Virus record (IMG/VR): IMGVR_UViG_3300027734_003408
Location: 1-55,848 of that record
Direction: 5' to 3' (one strand)
Origin: a virus
Length of the DNA: 55,848 nucleotides
Every line of letters starts with the position of its first letter. Within the stretch, counting starts at the first letter, position 1. Positions 35,615 through 43,743 of this stretch are shown here, in pieces. Position numbers and translations under genes: made by a program. Below the pieces are notes generated by a model. That model had not been told where the DNA came from and did not search any database. It saw nothing but the letters and a program-made list of their open reading frames with translations.

Positions 35615-38600
35615 ATGACAACATTAATTAGACCTTTAGCAATGACCAACGCTCGGCAAACGTTGACGTTGCCTGCCGCTGGATACTCACAAACTGTGCA
35701 GGCTTATCTCTGGGGTGCTGGTGGTGGCGCAGGAGGTAGTGATGGAACCAGACAAGGTGGCGCAGGCTCAGGCGGCGGATATGTGTCAGCAGCATTTACT
35801 GTGAATCCTGGAGATGTGGTTGAGATTGCAGTGGGTGCCGCCGGCAGCAGTGGAGTCAACAGTAGTGTGGCCAATGCTTATGAGACTCCCATTTTCAGCA
35901 CACGTACCGCTGTGCCCATTGGGAGAACTACTCCATTGCCTCGAGCTAGTGCAACAAATGTTGCTAAATGGTCAAAATTTTTGAATGACACCGGCGTATG
36001 GAACACTGGCACAGCACTGGATGGCAGCACCACAAGCCAGGCCAACACCTTAAATTTTGATCAATCGTATACTGTATTTTTTGAACTTTCCATCACTTAT
36101 GTGTTTAACTTGGCAGCCTACTACGAAGCCACAGTGTATCTCGATGGCGAAGTGCTGTTTGAATCTGGCCTAAACAGTTGGACAACTCAAGAGACCGGCG
36201 GCTCAAGACTGGTAGTTCCCATAACTCCTGGCGAGCATACCATACGCATTCGAGCCAATGCCAATGCTGGAGCAAGTTATGGCGTGTTTGGAGTGGGTCT
36301 TACCATAGCCACTGCAGGAAATGCAGGCTTTGGTGGATTTGGACTGGTGAGAAATATATTTGATACTAGGAATACCGTAGCCAGTCCACCACTGTTTGTG
36401 TCAACTCCTATAACAAACAGCACCAACATTTATAGCAATCTCATGTTTGATTTTGGTATGTGGGAACAAGATGTCAAAGCCGCGTCTTGCTCACGCACAT
36501 ACAACAATGTTTATTTTCCTTATACCGGAGTTTATCAAATTGAAATGAGTGCAGCCAACACAGCCACACTGACCATTGACGGAACACCTGTGTATACCAC
36601 ACCTGGCAGTGATTCATACAGCACTTCATTCACCACAGATGTCACAGTAAGTCAAGGATATCACACAATCTCGTTCTCTGCTTCGTTCAGTCAAACAGCG
36701 TTGCCAAGCGCAGGTGTAGCCATTATTATCAGCAAAAGTTGGTCAGGCGCCACTGGCGGTTTGGCGGGACCTGTGGGTGCTTCAGGCGGTGGAGGTGGAT
36801 CTGGTGCGTGTACTACTTTGGTGTTGAATCCAAGAACCCCAAATGAAACATTGATAGCAGTTGCAGTAGGTGGTGCTGGTGGCGGTGGTGCTGGTGGCAG
36901 CAATGGTGGAATAGGCGAAGCCACAGCACCCGGACCACGTGGTCTCACCGCTGCTGGAATCAGTTCGCCGCAAACTGGACAAAATCAAGGTGATCTGTAC
37001 CAAGACGGTGCAGGTGGTGGTGCAGGTGGTCCTGGAGGACCCGGTGGTGCTGGAAAGAATGGTTTCAGCAGTGTGGGCGATGCCTACGGTCAGGCCGGCA
37101 GCGTGGGATTGAGTTATTTAAATCCCATAGCCACAGGCACAGTGGCAAATCCTACCAACGTTTCTGTGGCATTTACTGGACCCTATTACGATCTTCTGCC
37201 TGGAGTAGGAACTGGCGGTGCCCCAGGCTCACTACAGGGCAACAACGGTGGTGCTGTTTTTATATTCAACAGTTTTGGTCCTAGGGTGCGGACCGCCGGG
37301 GGCTGGCAAGAAGTCAAAACAATTTTTGTCAATGTCAACGGTGAATGGAAGCAAATTGACGGTATGTATGTGAATGAGGCTGGTGTATGGGAACCAGTGG
37401 TTGGAACTTTTGTGCCAACATTTGAGTCACAAGCAGATGATTGGGCTAGGGTGTCAAGAGTACCTGATCGACGAGCACTGCCTCCACCGCCAAAACCCAT
37501 AGTATACGATACATTTCGTAGTTGTTGCTGTTTTGTGGCTGGCACACTGATCACCATGGCTGATGGATCAACAAAAAACATTGAAGATGTTGCATTAGGA
37601 GAAACAATTCTTGGTAAAGACAATGTTTGCAACACAGTGCTGGAGTTCTTGAGACCCACGCTAGGCGAAACTGGCGCCACATTGATGGCGTTCAACGGTG
37701 GCAAACCTTTTATGGCCAGTGATCACCCGGTATATATTAGAGGCCAAGGCTGGAAGTCATTTGATCCCGAAATGACTTACAGCAAATATTCAATGACCGT
37801 GGGTCAATACCAAGTGGGAGACATTGTTGAAACCCAGGATGGTGTGGGATTTGAAATACACAGTATTGAAGAATACAGCGACCAAGATCCTGATCAAACA
37901 ATCTACAACTTTGTACTTGACGGCAATCACACTTATATTGCCGACAATCTTGTGGTCCACAACAAAGGTGGCGCAGGCGGTTGTGGCGGTTCTGCTGGAG
38001 GTGGTGGTGGTGGCGGCTGCTGTTGTTGTTTTGTGGCCGGCACAATGATCACCATGGCAGATGGATCATACAAGTGTATTGAAGATGTTGCGCTTGGTGA
38101 CGTTGTGTTGGGCAAAGATGGCACACACAATACTGTACTGGAATTCCTGAGACCTACCCTGGGCGAAACTGGCGCCACACTGATGGCATTCAACAGCGGT
38201 GTGCCATTCATGGCTAGTGATCATCCTGTTTGGATCAGAAATGAAGGTTGGAAATCTTATGATCCTGCAATGACCTATGACAAGTATGGAATAGTTGTAA
38301 GCCAGTACAAAGTGGGAGATGTAATTGAAACTGAAGATCAAACAGGATTTGCGATTGACTCAATTGAAGAATACACCAATCAAGACTTGACTCAAACCAT
38401 TTACAATATAAAAGTAACCGGAAACAACACTTACGTTGCCAACAAACTAGTGGTGCACAACAAGTCGGATGCAAGACTAAAACGCAATATTGAATTGATT
38501 GACACACGCAGTGATGGATTAAAGATCTACACCTTTAAATATGTCTGGAGTGATGTTACCTGGGTTGGCGTTATGGCTCAAGATTTGTTGGAACAACCAC

Positions 38601-38707
38601 AGTTCGCACATGCAGTTCGAATGGATAAAGATGGGTTTTACTCTGTGGACTACAGCAAGATCAACTTTGAAATGACCAGAGCAGATACGTACTGTGTAGA
38701 AAGTTAA
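35615..38707 (+). CDS. adhesin/fibre protein with two tandem Hint domains and S74-type chaperone
   Basis: 1030 residues. The N-terminus has a Gly-rich adhesin domain ([12 protein letters not shown]), then two PA14-like beta domains (about 105-235 and 245-375), a second Gly-rich region to about 550, and a [20 protein letters not shown] repeat. Two Hint (hedgehog/intein) domains of exactly 145 residues follow: Cys639-Asn783 and Cys805-Asn949. Each starts CFVAGT(L/M)ITMADG, has MASDHPV with the block-B-type His, and ends VVHN. The residue after each HN is Lys, not Cys/Ser/Thr, so splicing is unlikely but self-cleavage is possible. Residues 951-1030 ([33 protein letters not shown]) form an S74 intramolecular chaperone, which trimerises fibres and cuts itself off. 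Confidence 0.85.
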   Translation: MTTLIRPLAMTNARQTLTLPAAGYSQTVQAYLWGAGGGAGGSDGTRQGGAGSGGGYVSAAFTVNPGDVVEIAVGAAGSSGVNSSVANAYETPIFSTRTAVPIGRTTPLPRASATNVAKWSKFLNDTGVWNTGTALDGSTTSQANTLNFDQSYTVFFELSITYVFNLAAYYEATVYLDGEVLFESGLNSWTTQETGGSRLVVPITPGEHTIRIRANANAGASYGVFGVGLTIATAGNAGFGGFGLVRNIFDTRNTVASPPLFVSTPITNSTNIYSNLMFDFGMWEQDVKAASCSRTYNNVYFPYTGVYQIEMSAANTATLTIDGTPVYTTPGSDSYSTSFTTDVTVSQGYHTISFSASFSQTALPSAGVAIIISKSWSGATGGLAGPVGASGGGGGSGACTTLVLNPRTPNETLIAVAVGGAGGGGAGGSNGGIGEATAPGPRGLTAAGISSPQTGQNQGDLYQDGAGGGAGGPGGPGGAGKNGFSSVGDAYGQAGSVGLSYLNPIATGTVANPTNVSVAFTGPYYDLLPGVGTGGAPGSLQGNNGGAVFIFNSFGPRVRTAGGWQEVKTIFVNVNGEWKQIDGMYVNEAGVWEPVVGTFVPTFESQADDWARVSRVPDRRALPPPPKPIVYDTFRSCCCFVAGTLITMADGSTKNIEDVALGETILGKDNVCNTVLEFLRPTLGETGATLMAFNGGKPFMASDHPVYIRGQGWKSFDPEMTYSKYSMTVGQYQVGDIVETQDGVGFEIHSIEEYSDQDPDQTIYNFVLDGNHTYIADNLVVHNKGGAGGCGGSAGGGGGGGCCCCFVAGTMITMADGSYKCIEDVALGDVVLGKDGTHNTVLEFLRPTLGETGATLMAFNSGVPFMASDHPVWIRNEGWKSYDPAMTYDKYGIVVSQYKVGDVIETEDQTGFAIDSIEEYTNQDLTQTIYNIKVTGNNTYVANKLVVHNKSDARLKRNIELIDTRSDGLKIYTFKYVWSDVTWVGVMAQDLLEQPQFAHAVRMDKDGFYSVDYSKINFEMTRADTYCVES

Positions 38708-39024
38708 ATAGAGAAACTGCTACCACATCCGCAAGTGCTTACTGCTTGCGGATTGTTGATCACAAAGCTGGCGCCCATGGCATCCTCCTTGTAATCAATT
38801 GCTGAACCTTGCAAGTATTGCATGCTCATGGCATCTATCACAATCTTGACTGAGTCGTACACAAAGTCAAAGTCATCTTCGTTTTTGGCTTCATCAAAGG
38901 TGAATCCATAACTGAATCCTGAGCATCCTCCGCCTTGCACAAACACACGTAGCATGAGATTGGGGTTGCCTTCTTCGGCCACAAGTTCTTTTAGTTTGTC
39001 AATGGCCGCTGGTTGTAGATTCAT
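38704..39024 (-). CDS. erpA: A-type iron-sulfur carrier (ErpA/IscA-like)
   Basis: 106 residues from the ATG at 39024, preceded by AAGGAAG; a longer frame overlaps the next gene and lacks similarity. The three cluster ligands are present: Cys34 in [11 protein letters not shown], and Cys98 and Cys100 in [11 protein letters not shown]. The ending is nearly that of bacterial ErpA. A-type carriers receive Fe-S clusters from a scaffold and pass them to target enzymes. In a phage it might supply clusters to its two radical SAM proteins or keep host enzymes running. It is convergent with the Hint/S74 gene, overlapping its stop by 4 bp, and is transcribed after the SOD gene. Confidence 0.9.
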   Translation of the reverse strand: MNLQPAAIDKLKELVAEEGNPNLMLRVFVQGGGCSGFSYGFTFDEAKNEDDFDFVYDSVKIVIDAMSMQYLQGSAIDYKEDAMGASFVINNPQAVSTCGCGSSFSI

Positions 39025-39263
39025 TTTGTTTCTTCCTTTTGGGGTGGTCGAGGTGTTTGATATGCGGCTTCTCGTTGCTTGGCAATGACCATTCGCATGC
39101 ATTGTGTTCGGTATTCGTAACTATTGATCTTGTCGCAAAATGAGGCACTGCCTGCATAACTGGCTAGACAGTAGTTTTTCTTGTCCGGGGTAGGCTCTCT
39201 TACACATTTGTTCATGTCCGCATGTGCCACAACGGGCATGAGTACCCACAACAATCTCCACAT
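39021..39263 (-). CDS. small exported Cys-rich protein
   Basis: 80 residues with a short signal peptide ([15 protein letters not shown]) and a mature part of about 65 residues. Four Cys lie at [20 protein letters not shown] and [18 protein letters not shown], with spacing reminiscent of small periplasmic proteins in proteobacteria that contain CxxxxxxxxxxC pairs. It should be exported and could form two disulfides. It sits between the SOD gene (9 nt) and the ErpA-like gene (4-bp overlap). Whether it is an Fe-handling, redox or inhibitor protein cannot be told. Confidence 0.6.
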   Translation of the reverse strand: MWRLLWVLMPVVAHADMNKCVREPTPDKKNYCLASYAGSASFCDKINSYEYRTQCMRMVIAKQREAAYQTPRPPQKEETK

Positions 39264-39272
39264 GCCGACTCC

Positions 39273-39821
39273 TTACAGACGTTCGTTACAGACGTCCCAA
39301 TCTATTATTTTCCAGATGTTGTCTAGATAACGTTCTTTGTCCCACTGATAGTCTGTGGCCCAAACATGTTCCCACCAGTCAACCAGCACACAGATATCTG
39401 TGCGCACAGCATGGTTGGCAATGGTCTTGATGTCACCGCTAGTGCTCAAATACACCCAACCTGAGCCCTGTATCTTCATGGCAACGTCTTTGAAGGCTTC
39501 TTTGAAATCTTCGTAGGTCTTGAACTTTTCTTCAATCAAGGCCAACACAGCACCACGGGGTCTGTTGGCACCTTTAACAGGGTGCAGTTGTGGAAAGAAT
39601 TTATTGTGTAAAAAACTGCCAGCGCGATTGAAATCCGCGTTGCCTTCTCCAGCGTTGTAACGCTTGGCATAGCCCTTGGCCAAATGTTCGTAGTGATAGT
39701 TGATGCTGTCCTCACTCAGTACAGGTGCCAGATCCTTGACACCGTAAGGCAACGGAGTGGTTTCCAACTTGGCCGGTCTTGTGCTGGCTTCTACTAGATT
39801 GATGTGATTTCTCAGTTCCAT
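39273..39821 (-). CDS. sodB: Fe/Mn superoxide dismutase with capsid-targeting-like N-terminus
   Basis: 182 residues. The four metal ligands of the Fe/Mn family are visible: His43 (INYHYEH), His72 (SFLHNKFF), Asp148 and His152 (VLVDWWEHVWATDYQ). GSGWVYLS and the C-terminal RYLDNIWKIIDW also match. The gateway Tyr is kept (Tyr51), but the two His after the first ligand in E. coli SOD are replaced by Leu47 and Ala48. The outer-sphere Gln position is His137, as in mycobacterial FeSOD. The reaction is superoxide dismutation. Before the SOD fold there is an extra 20-residue leader, MELRNHINLVEAS, which looks like a T4 capsid-targeting propeptide with an L-V-E cleavage site. No good Shine-Dalgarno is seen. 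Confidence 0.85.
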   Translation of the reverse strand: MELRNHINLVEASTRPAKLETTPLPYGVKDLAPVLSEDSINYHYEHLAKGYAKRYNAGEGNADFNRAGSFLHNKFFPQLHPVKGANRPRGAVLALIEEKFKTYEDFKEAFKDVAMKIQGSGWVYLSTSGDIKTIANHAVRTDICVLVDWWEHVWATDYQWDKERYLDNIWKIIDWDVCNERL

Positions 39822-39829
39822 ACTGATAT

Positions 39830-40048
39830 TTATCTGCGTCGAGTAATACGACCACGTGTCAAATCGTAGGGCGAAAACTCCATTGCAACTCTGTCGCCCA
39901 GCAACACCTTGATGTTGTGTGTGCGCATCTTGCCCGACAAGTAGCCAATTACTTCTGTGTTGACATCATCCAGTAATACTCTAAACATGGTGTTGGGTAA
40001 AATTTCTTGAACCCGACCTTCCATGCTGATTGTTTCTTCTTTGGCCAT
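39830..40048 (-). CDS. infA: translation initiation factor IF-1
   Basis: 72 residues, exactly the bacterial length. It aligns along its whole length with proteobacterial IF-1: [48 protein letters not shown] and [16 protein letters not shown]-1 is an OB-fold protein that sits in the A site of the 30S subunit and helps IF-2 and IF-3 select the start codon. All core OB strands and the basic C-terminus are kept, so it should work. The start shares one base with the stop of the upstream unknown gene (TAATG). Phage copies are rare and could favour phage mRNAs. Confidence 0.95.
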   Translation of the reverse strand: MAKEETISMEGRVQEILPNTMFRVLLDDVNTEVIGYLSGKMRTHNIKVLLGDRVAMEFSPYDLTRGRITRRR

Positions 40049-41040
40049 TATTGAATCCAGTTGCCGACAGTTTGCATGTGAGTAAAATCAGTAGAGTTGT
40101 CAAAGAACAGTGCTTTTTTATTTTTTGTTTGATAGCATGTATTTTGTTCGGCGGCCCAGGGCAATAACAATGCCAAGTTGATTGGCTCGCAGACATCATA
40201 TAACCAGAGATGCAATGAAGATTTTTCCCAGTCCACCGGCACATGATTTTTTCTAAATGCATTTAACGTTTGCCCGAGACTCCACTGCCATTGCGTTGGA
40301 TCTTCGAGTGTGACATTGTAATTAAAAATTTTATTTGGCTGAATCAACTGTGCCACTTCAGGTGTGCATCTAATGTTTAACTCTATTTTGTTATTTTTCA
40401 TGTGCTTTGACCAAAAGTTTATCACTCTTGACCCTAGCAGTGTGTGAGGCAGTGCCTGATCTTTTTGATCGTAAATTGTATATTTTAGCACACTGCGATC
40501 AAATGTAAGGTAATTTGAATCTTCATTTATACTGTCAGTCATGCCAATTTCGTAGTCTACACCTTTGAGATTGTACACTGTTTCAAAGTGCTGTGTGCTG
40601 TTTAGACATTTGACATTTTCCAGGTGCTGCCATGACTGTGTTTTGGGCACAAATATCACAGTTTTAAATTCATGTTTGTCACGGCCATTGATTATGGCAG
40701 CGATCATTCTGGTGATTCCAGCGGTGATTTTTGGGTCTGTTGCATCTACAGGTAACACTGCAAACATGGGCATAACAAATTCATCATTCAATAAAATTGA
40801 ACTCAAATGATATATAAACCCAAGTTGTTTTTGATTTTTAGTTACAATATATTTTAAAATTAGATTTATTACTTGTTGTTGACATTTTTTGTAAAATTCT
40901 TCATTTACAGAATCAGCGTACACCAACTGCCCAAGTTGATTACAATATTCTACCCAGCCATGATCAGGACTAGTAGCGGTAGTAATCAATGAATTGCCTT
41001 CAATTGAATCTACTATATATTTAATGTTGCGTTGTGTCAT
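40048..41040 (-). CDS. unknown 330-residue protein, AT-rich gene
   Basis: 330 residues starting [20 protein letters not shown]. The composition is rich in Asn, Lys and Ile, and the DNA is visibly AT-richer than neighbouring genes, like the two radical SAM genes. Segments such as [36 protein letters not shown] and [13 protein letters not shown] suggest an alpha/beta protein. No motif was recognised. It precedes infA with a one-base overlap, so the two are co-translated. Possibly imported together with other AT-rich genes. Function unknown. Confidence 0.5.
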   Translation of the reverse strand: MTQRNIKYIVDSIEGNSLITTATSPDHGWVEYCNQLGQLVYADSVNEEFYKKCQQQVINLILKYIVTKNQKQLGFIYHLSSILLNDEFVMPMFAVLPVDATDPKITAGITRMIAAIINGRDKHEFKTVIFVPKTQSWQHLENVKCLNSTQHFETVYNLKGVDYEIGMTDSINEDSNYLTFDRSVLKYTIYDQKDQALPHTLLGSRVINFWSKHMKNNKIELNIRCTPEVAQLIQPNKIFNYNVTLEDPTQWQWSLGQTLNAFRKNHVPVDWEKSSLHLWLYDVCEPINLALLLPWAAEQNTCYQTKNKKALFFDNSTDFTHMQTVGNWIQ

Positions 41041-41065
41041 ACGTTTAAGACTAATGTAGAATTAC

Positions 41066-41485
41066 TTATTCAAAACTTGTAGTGGCTGTGACCTTTCGCA
41101 GCCGATCATAACGGAAACTTCGCCAAGCACCTGCGTCTAAATCAAACACTTTTTGGGTGTGGTTTTCTTCGGGCTTGGTGACTTCTTTGTTTTCACCCAA
41201 AAAACCATTTTGCCTTAGGCCATCCACAGGTGCTTCTTTGGCAGGCTTTTCAGCACGTGGTGGCTGGGGCGGGATCCGGTCACGATCCAAGGTGCATCGC
41301 ATGTCACGTAAGGTGCCATCTGCTTTGACAAAGGTCACTGTGATTTCGCTCACTTCCAGCAGGCCGCGTACCCAATCTCTAAAAATGTGCCGGCCTGTTT
41401 CGTCTGACTCTTGATAGGCAGTGCCGGGCTGTGCTTTCAACAATCTAAACACTTCTTGCTGTTCCCAGCTCAATGGGTGTTCCAT
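41066..41485 (-). CDS. SH3-like phage protein
   Basis: 139 residues from the ATG at 41485, which has a strong GAGGAG site; the longer frame has no such site. LLEVSEITVTFVKADGTLRD then MRCTLDRDRIPPQP is a strand pair also found in small SH3-like barrel proteins of T4-like phages. A Pro/Lys/Glu-rich linker (residues 80-110) precedes QKVFDLDAGAWRSFRYDRLR, the other conserved block. It follows the GGT gene after 35 nt. Function unknown, likely nucleic-acid or protein binding. Confidence 0.6.
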   Translation of the reverse strand: MEHPLSWEQQEVFRLLKAQPGTAYQESDETGRHIFRDWVRGLLEVSEITVTFVKADGTLRDMRCTLDRDRIPPQPPRAEKPAKEAPVDGLRQNGFLGENKEVTKPEENHTQKVFDLDAGAWRSFRYDRLRKVTATTSFE

Positions 41486-41520
41486 AAGTTCTCCTCTTGC
41501 AGTTAATAAACGTTTCTTCT

Positions 41521-42978
41521 TCACAGCCATCTTCCATCGCTGACTGCGGTGTGATCACTGTCACGCCAGACAAATTGTCCCACTCCAAAGTTCTGATTTG
41601 AGTTGTTGATCACATGACCCCGGCGTTGTAAATTTTCCCAATCAATGCCGGGCTCTACAGCAATTTCCAGCCCTTGATCGAATCGCCATCTTGGTGCGGC
41701 ACATGCGGCCTGAACACTTTGTTTGTATTTTAGCACACGAACCAGGCATTGTACATGAGCTTGCGGTTGCATGTTGCCGCCCACCACACCAAAACTCATA
41801 ATAGGTTGCCCGTTTTTAAAAACAAACGCAGGGATGATTGTGTGAAACGGACGTTGACTGGGCACAACATCGTTGACTCGGAATGCATGTCCTCGGTTCT
41901 GCAAACTGATGCCGTATGTGGGTTCTACACACCCGGATCCAAAACCGTAAGAGTTGCTTTGAATAAAACTGATCATTTGCCCGCTACTGTCTGCGGCAGT
42001 GACCATCACTGTGTCTGCAAGAACAGGATTACCTGCACCAAAATTTTGTGCATGATCAGGGTCAATCAAGGCCGCACGTTGTTGCAAATAAACAGGATCC
42101 AACAGTTGTTGCGCAGTGATTGAGGAAGGTTGAGCAATGTATTGATGCAGATCTGCAAAGGCCAGTTTGATAGCTTCTATCTGTAAGTGTGTACTGACAA
42201 CATTGTCTTCGAGATCAAAGTTTTCCAACATGCCCAAGGTCATCAATGCCGCAATGCCTTGTCCACGTGGCGGCAGTTCATACACAGTGTGGCCTTGATA
42301 ATTTTGTGAGATAGGCTGGACCCATTCAGGCCGGTAGTGCTTCAAGTCCTCTACACTCATTGCGCCGCCGTGCTGTTGAGAGAATTTGACCAATGCATCA
42401 GCAATCTCTCCTGTGTAGAATGCTTGCCCGTGTGTGCGAGCAATGACTTCAAGGCCACGTGCTATAGCAGGAAGTCGAAACGTTTCACCAGGTTGTGGCA
42501 CTCGACCACGACGAGAAAATGTTTCAACAAATCCTGGTTGCTTGTAGTATTCTCGGATATCCCAACTGCGCCGAATCTCATGTCCATTTTGTGCAAGATC
42601 AATAGCAGGTTGCATCAAGTCAGCAAAGGGCAATTGACCAAATCTAGCACTTAACACAGACCAAGCAGCCACAGCACCTGGCACTGTGACACTGTCTATG
42701 CCGCGTTGTGGCACACGTTCGATTGGGCCATGCTTGTTGACAAAATACTCAGGTGTCCAGGCAGCAGGGGCAGGTCCACTGGCATCTAGACCGTGCAGTT
42801 GACTACCATCCCATACTTGTGCAAATGCATCCGACCCTAGTCCACATCCCCAGGGCTCTACCACAGTGAGCACAGCAGCCGCGGCAATGGCAGCATCCAC
42901 AGCAGATCCACCTTGAGCAAATATCTGTTCACCGGCTCGAACAGCCAAGGGATGTGATGTGGCAATCACGTTGTTCAT
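41521..42978 (-). CDS. ggt: gamma-glutamyltransferase family protein
   Basis: 485 residues. The N-terminus ATSHPLAVRAGEQIFAQGGS then AVDAAIAAAAVLTVVEP is the classic GGT opening. The autoprocessing and catalytic Thr is Thr323 in ADTVMVTAADSSG, followed by SFIQSNSYGFGSGC and YGISLQNRG, with RPFHTIIPA and FGVVGGNMQPQ at the oxyanion region. GGTs are N-terminal nucleophile hydrolases that cut themselves and transfer or hydrolyse gamma-glutamyl groups of glutathione-like compounds. There is no signal peptide, so this one should be cytoplasmic. It lies in a phage operon (start overlaps the previous stop as ATGA). A role in gamma-glutamyl breakdown or modification is inferred. Confidence 0.9.
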   Translation of the reverse strand: MNNVIATSHPLAVRAGEQIFAQGGSAVDAAIAAAAVLTVVEPWGCGLGSDAFAQVWDGSQLHGLDASGPAPAAWTPEYFVNKHGPIERVPQRGIDSVTVPGAVAAWSVLSARFGQLPFADLMQPAIDLAQNGHEIRRSWDIREYYKQPGFVETFSRRGRVPQPGETFRLPAIARGLEVIARTHGQAFYTGEIADALVKFSQQHGGAMSVEDLKHYRPEWVQPISQNYQGHTVYELPPRGQGIAALMTLGMLENFDLEDNVVSTHLQIEAIKLAFADLHQYIAQPSSITAQQLLDPVYLQQRAALIDPDHAQNFGAGNPVLADTVMVTAADSSGQMISFIQSNSYGFGSGCVEPTYGISLQNRGHAFRVNDVVPSQRPFHTIIPAFVFKNGQPIMSFGVVGGNMQPQAHVQCLVRVLKYKQSVQAACAAPRWRFDQGLEIAVEPGIDWENLQRRGHVINNSNQNFGVGQFVWRDSDHTAVSDGRWL

Positions 42979-43214
42979 GCTGTGCCAAACCTCAGTGCAA
43001 ACATCAAGGCAGGTTGTTCCTGCTCAAACGTCACACGATCATATTCATTGTGATTGTCGTACAGATTCCATTTAACATAAAATCTGCAGAATGTTTCGCC
43101 TTGATCATCATAGGCCTCACACCAGTTGTACATTTCTGTGGTGAAATCGCGCACTCGAACCTGATACGGGAAGTCAGGATTTTGTGTGCCGCCTTCGCTG
43201 TGGTACTTTTTCAC
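42975..43214 (-). CDS. small conserved phage protein, GTG start
   Basis: 79 residues. The start is taken as GTG at 43214 because it overlaps the upstream stop as GTGA and follows a GAGG; a longer TTG start would run far into the neighbour. The body is acidic and beta-rich: RVRDFTTEMYNWCEAYDDQG and FCRFYVKWNLYDNHNEYD. The stop overlaps the GGT start as ATGA. No family was recognised, but it is a member of the GGT operon driven by the promoter at 44160. Confidence 0.5.
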   Translation of the reverse strand: MKKYHSEGGTQNPDFPYQVRVRDFTTEMYNWCEAYDDQGETFCRFYVKWNLYDNHNEYDRVTFEQEQPALMFALRFGTA

Positions 43215-43483
43215 GACCACCTCAACAAGAACCAAGTTCTATCTGCTTCATCACGGAACCAAAACTTGCTGTTGTTTTGATACCAACGTTCTCCAGTACC
43301 TGGTGCTAGATGGTTGGCCCAAATACTGCCAGTGCTGGGGCCAATGGCCCAAATACTGCCAGTGCTGGGGCCAAATGTCACCTGGCACCACTCAGCCATA
43401 TCACGCCATGGCATCAATCCCATGGGTGGGGCCACGGTATAATACTGTGCGCCATACACTGTGCCATGTCCCAGTAGCATCAT
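43211..43483 (-). CDS. small phage protein with in-frame duplication
   Basis: 90 residues from the ATG at 43483, which overlaps the upstream stop as ATGA. It begins MMLLGHGTVYGAQYYTVAPP and contains a perfect-looking internal duplication GPSTGSIWAI/GPSTGSIWAN coded by two 30-bp units. Trp is abundant (WRDMAEWCQVTFG, WYQNNSKFWFRDEADRTWF). The pattern Tyr/Trp plus FxFRDExDRTWF, followed directly by the next coupled gene, resembles small conserved phage proteins. Function unknown. Confidence 0.5.
   Translation of the reverse strand: MMLLGHGTVYGAQYYTVAPPMGLMPWRDMAEWCQVTFGPSTGSIWAIGPSTGSIWANHLAPGTGERWYQNNSKFWFRDEADRTWFLLRWS
43316..43375. repeat. 30-bp direct tandem duplication
   Basis: GGCCCAAATACTGCCAGTGC starts each of two head-to-tail 30-bp units (43316-43345 and 43346-43375), which differ only in the last base. 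It duplicates ten residues in the small protein at 43211 without changing the frame, suggesting a recent slip or recombination event. Confidence 0.9.
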
Positions 43484-43743
43484 GATTGCTTCAATGCCCG
43501 TGCTCGTAGTTTGACCCAGGCAAACTGTTTCATTTTTTCTGAATCCCGGCGCAAGTATGTGGCCCAGTAGTTCCAGTACTCGCCCTTGATCAACTGCACA
43601 CCGCCACGTGGACCTTGATACCATACTTGATCGCTTTCACGCATGAGTCGGGGGATGTGGTTGATATTGTTTGAGCGCAATTTATTGTCCACTGCCAATT
43701 TCCATGCAAAGTCACCTTTGACACCGTAGTATGTACTAGCCAC
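43480..43743 (-). CDS. small phage protein, GTG start
   Basis: 87 residues from GTG at 43743, preceded by AAGGA and overlapping the end of the gene upstream. It reads VASTYYGVKGDFAWKLAVDN, then RLMRESDQVWYQGPRGGVQL and EYWNYWATYLRRDSEKMKQF with a basic C-terminal helix (LRARALKQS). Rich in aromatic residues and Arg/Lys. It is the second gene of the GGT operon. I have no function for it; an ATG start further upstream would require a poor N-terminal sequence and a 150-bp overlap. Confidence 0.45.
   Translation of the reverse strand: MASTYYGVKGDFAWKLAVDNKLRSNNINHIPRLMRESDQVWYQGPRGGVQLIKGEYWNYWATYLRRDSEKMKQFAWVKLRARALKQS

Noticed and set aside
35615-38707. Functional intein splicing by the Hint domains
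   Set aside because: The residue after each His-Asn is Lys, so the acceptor Cys/Ser/Thr needed for splicing is missing; only cleavage or side reactions are plausible.
39827-39834. Late-promoter-like octamer GATAAATA before the SOD gene
   Set aside because: It ends only 5 nt from the start codon and lies in the end of infA, leaving no room for a leader.
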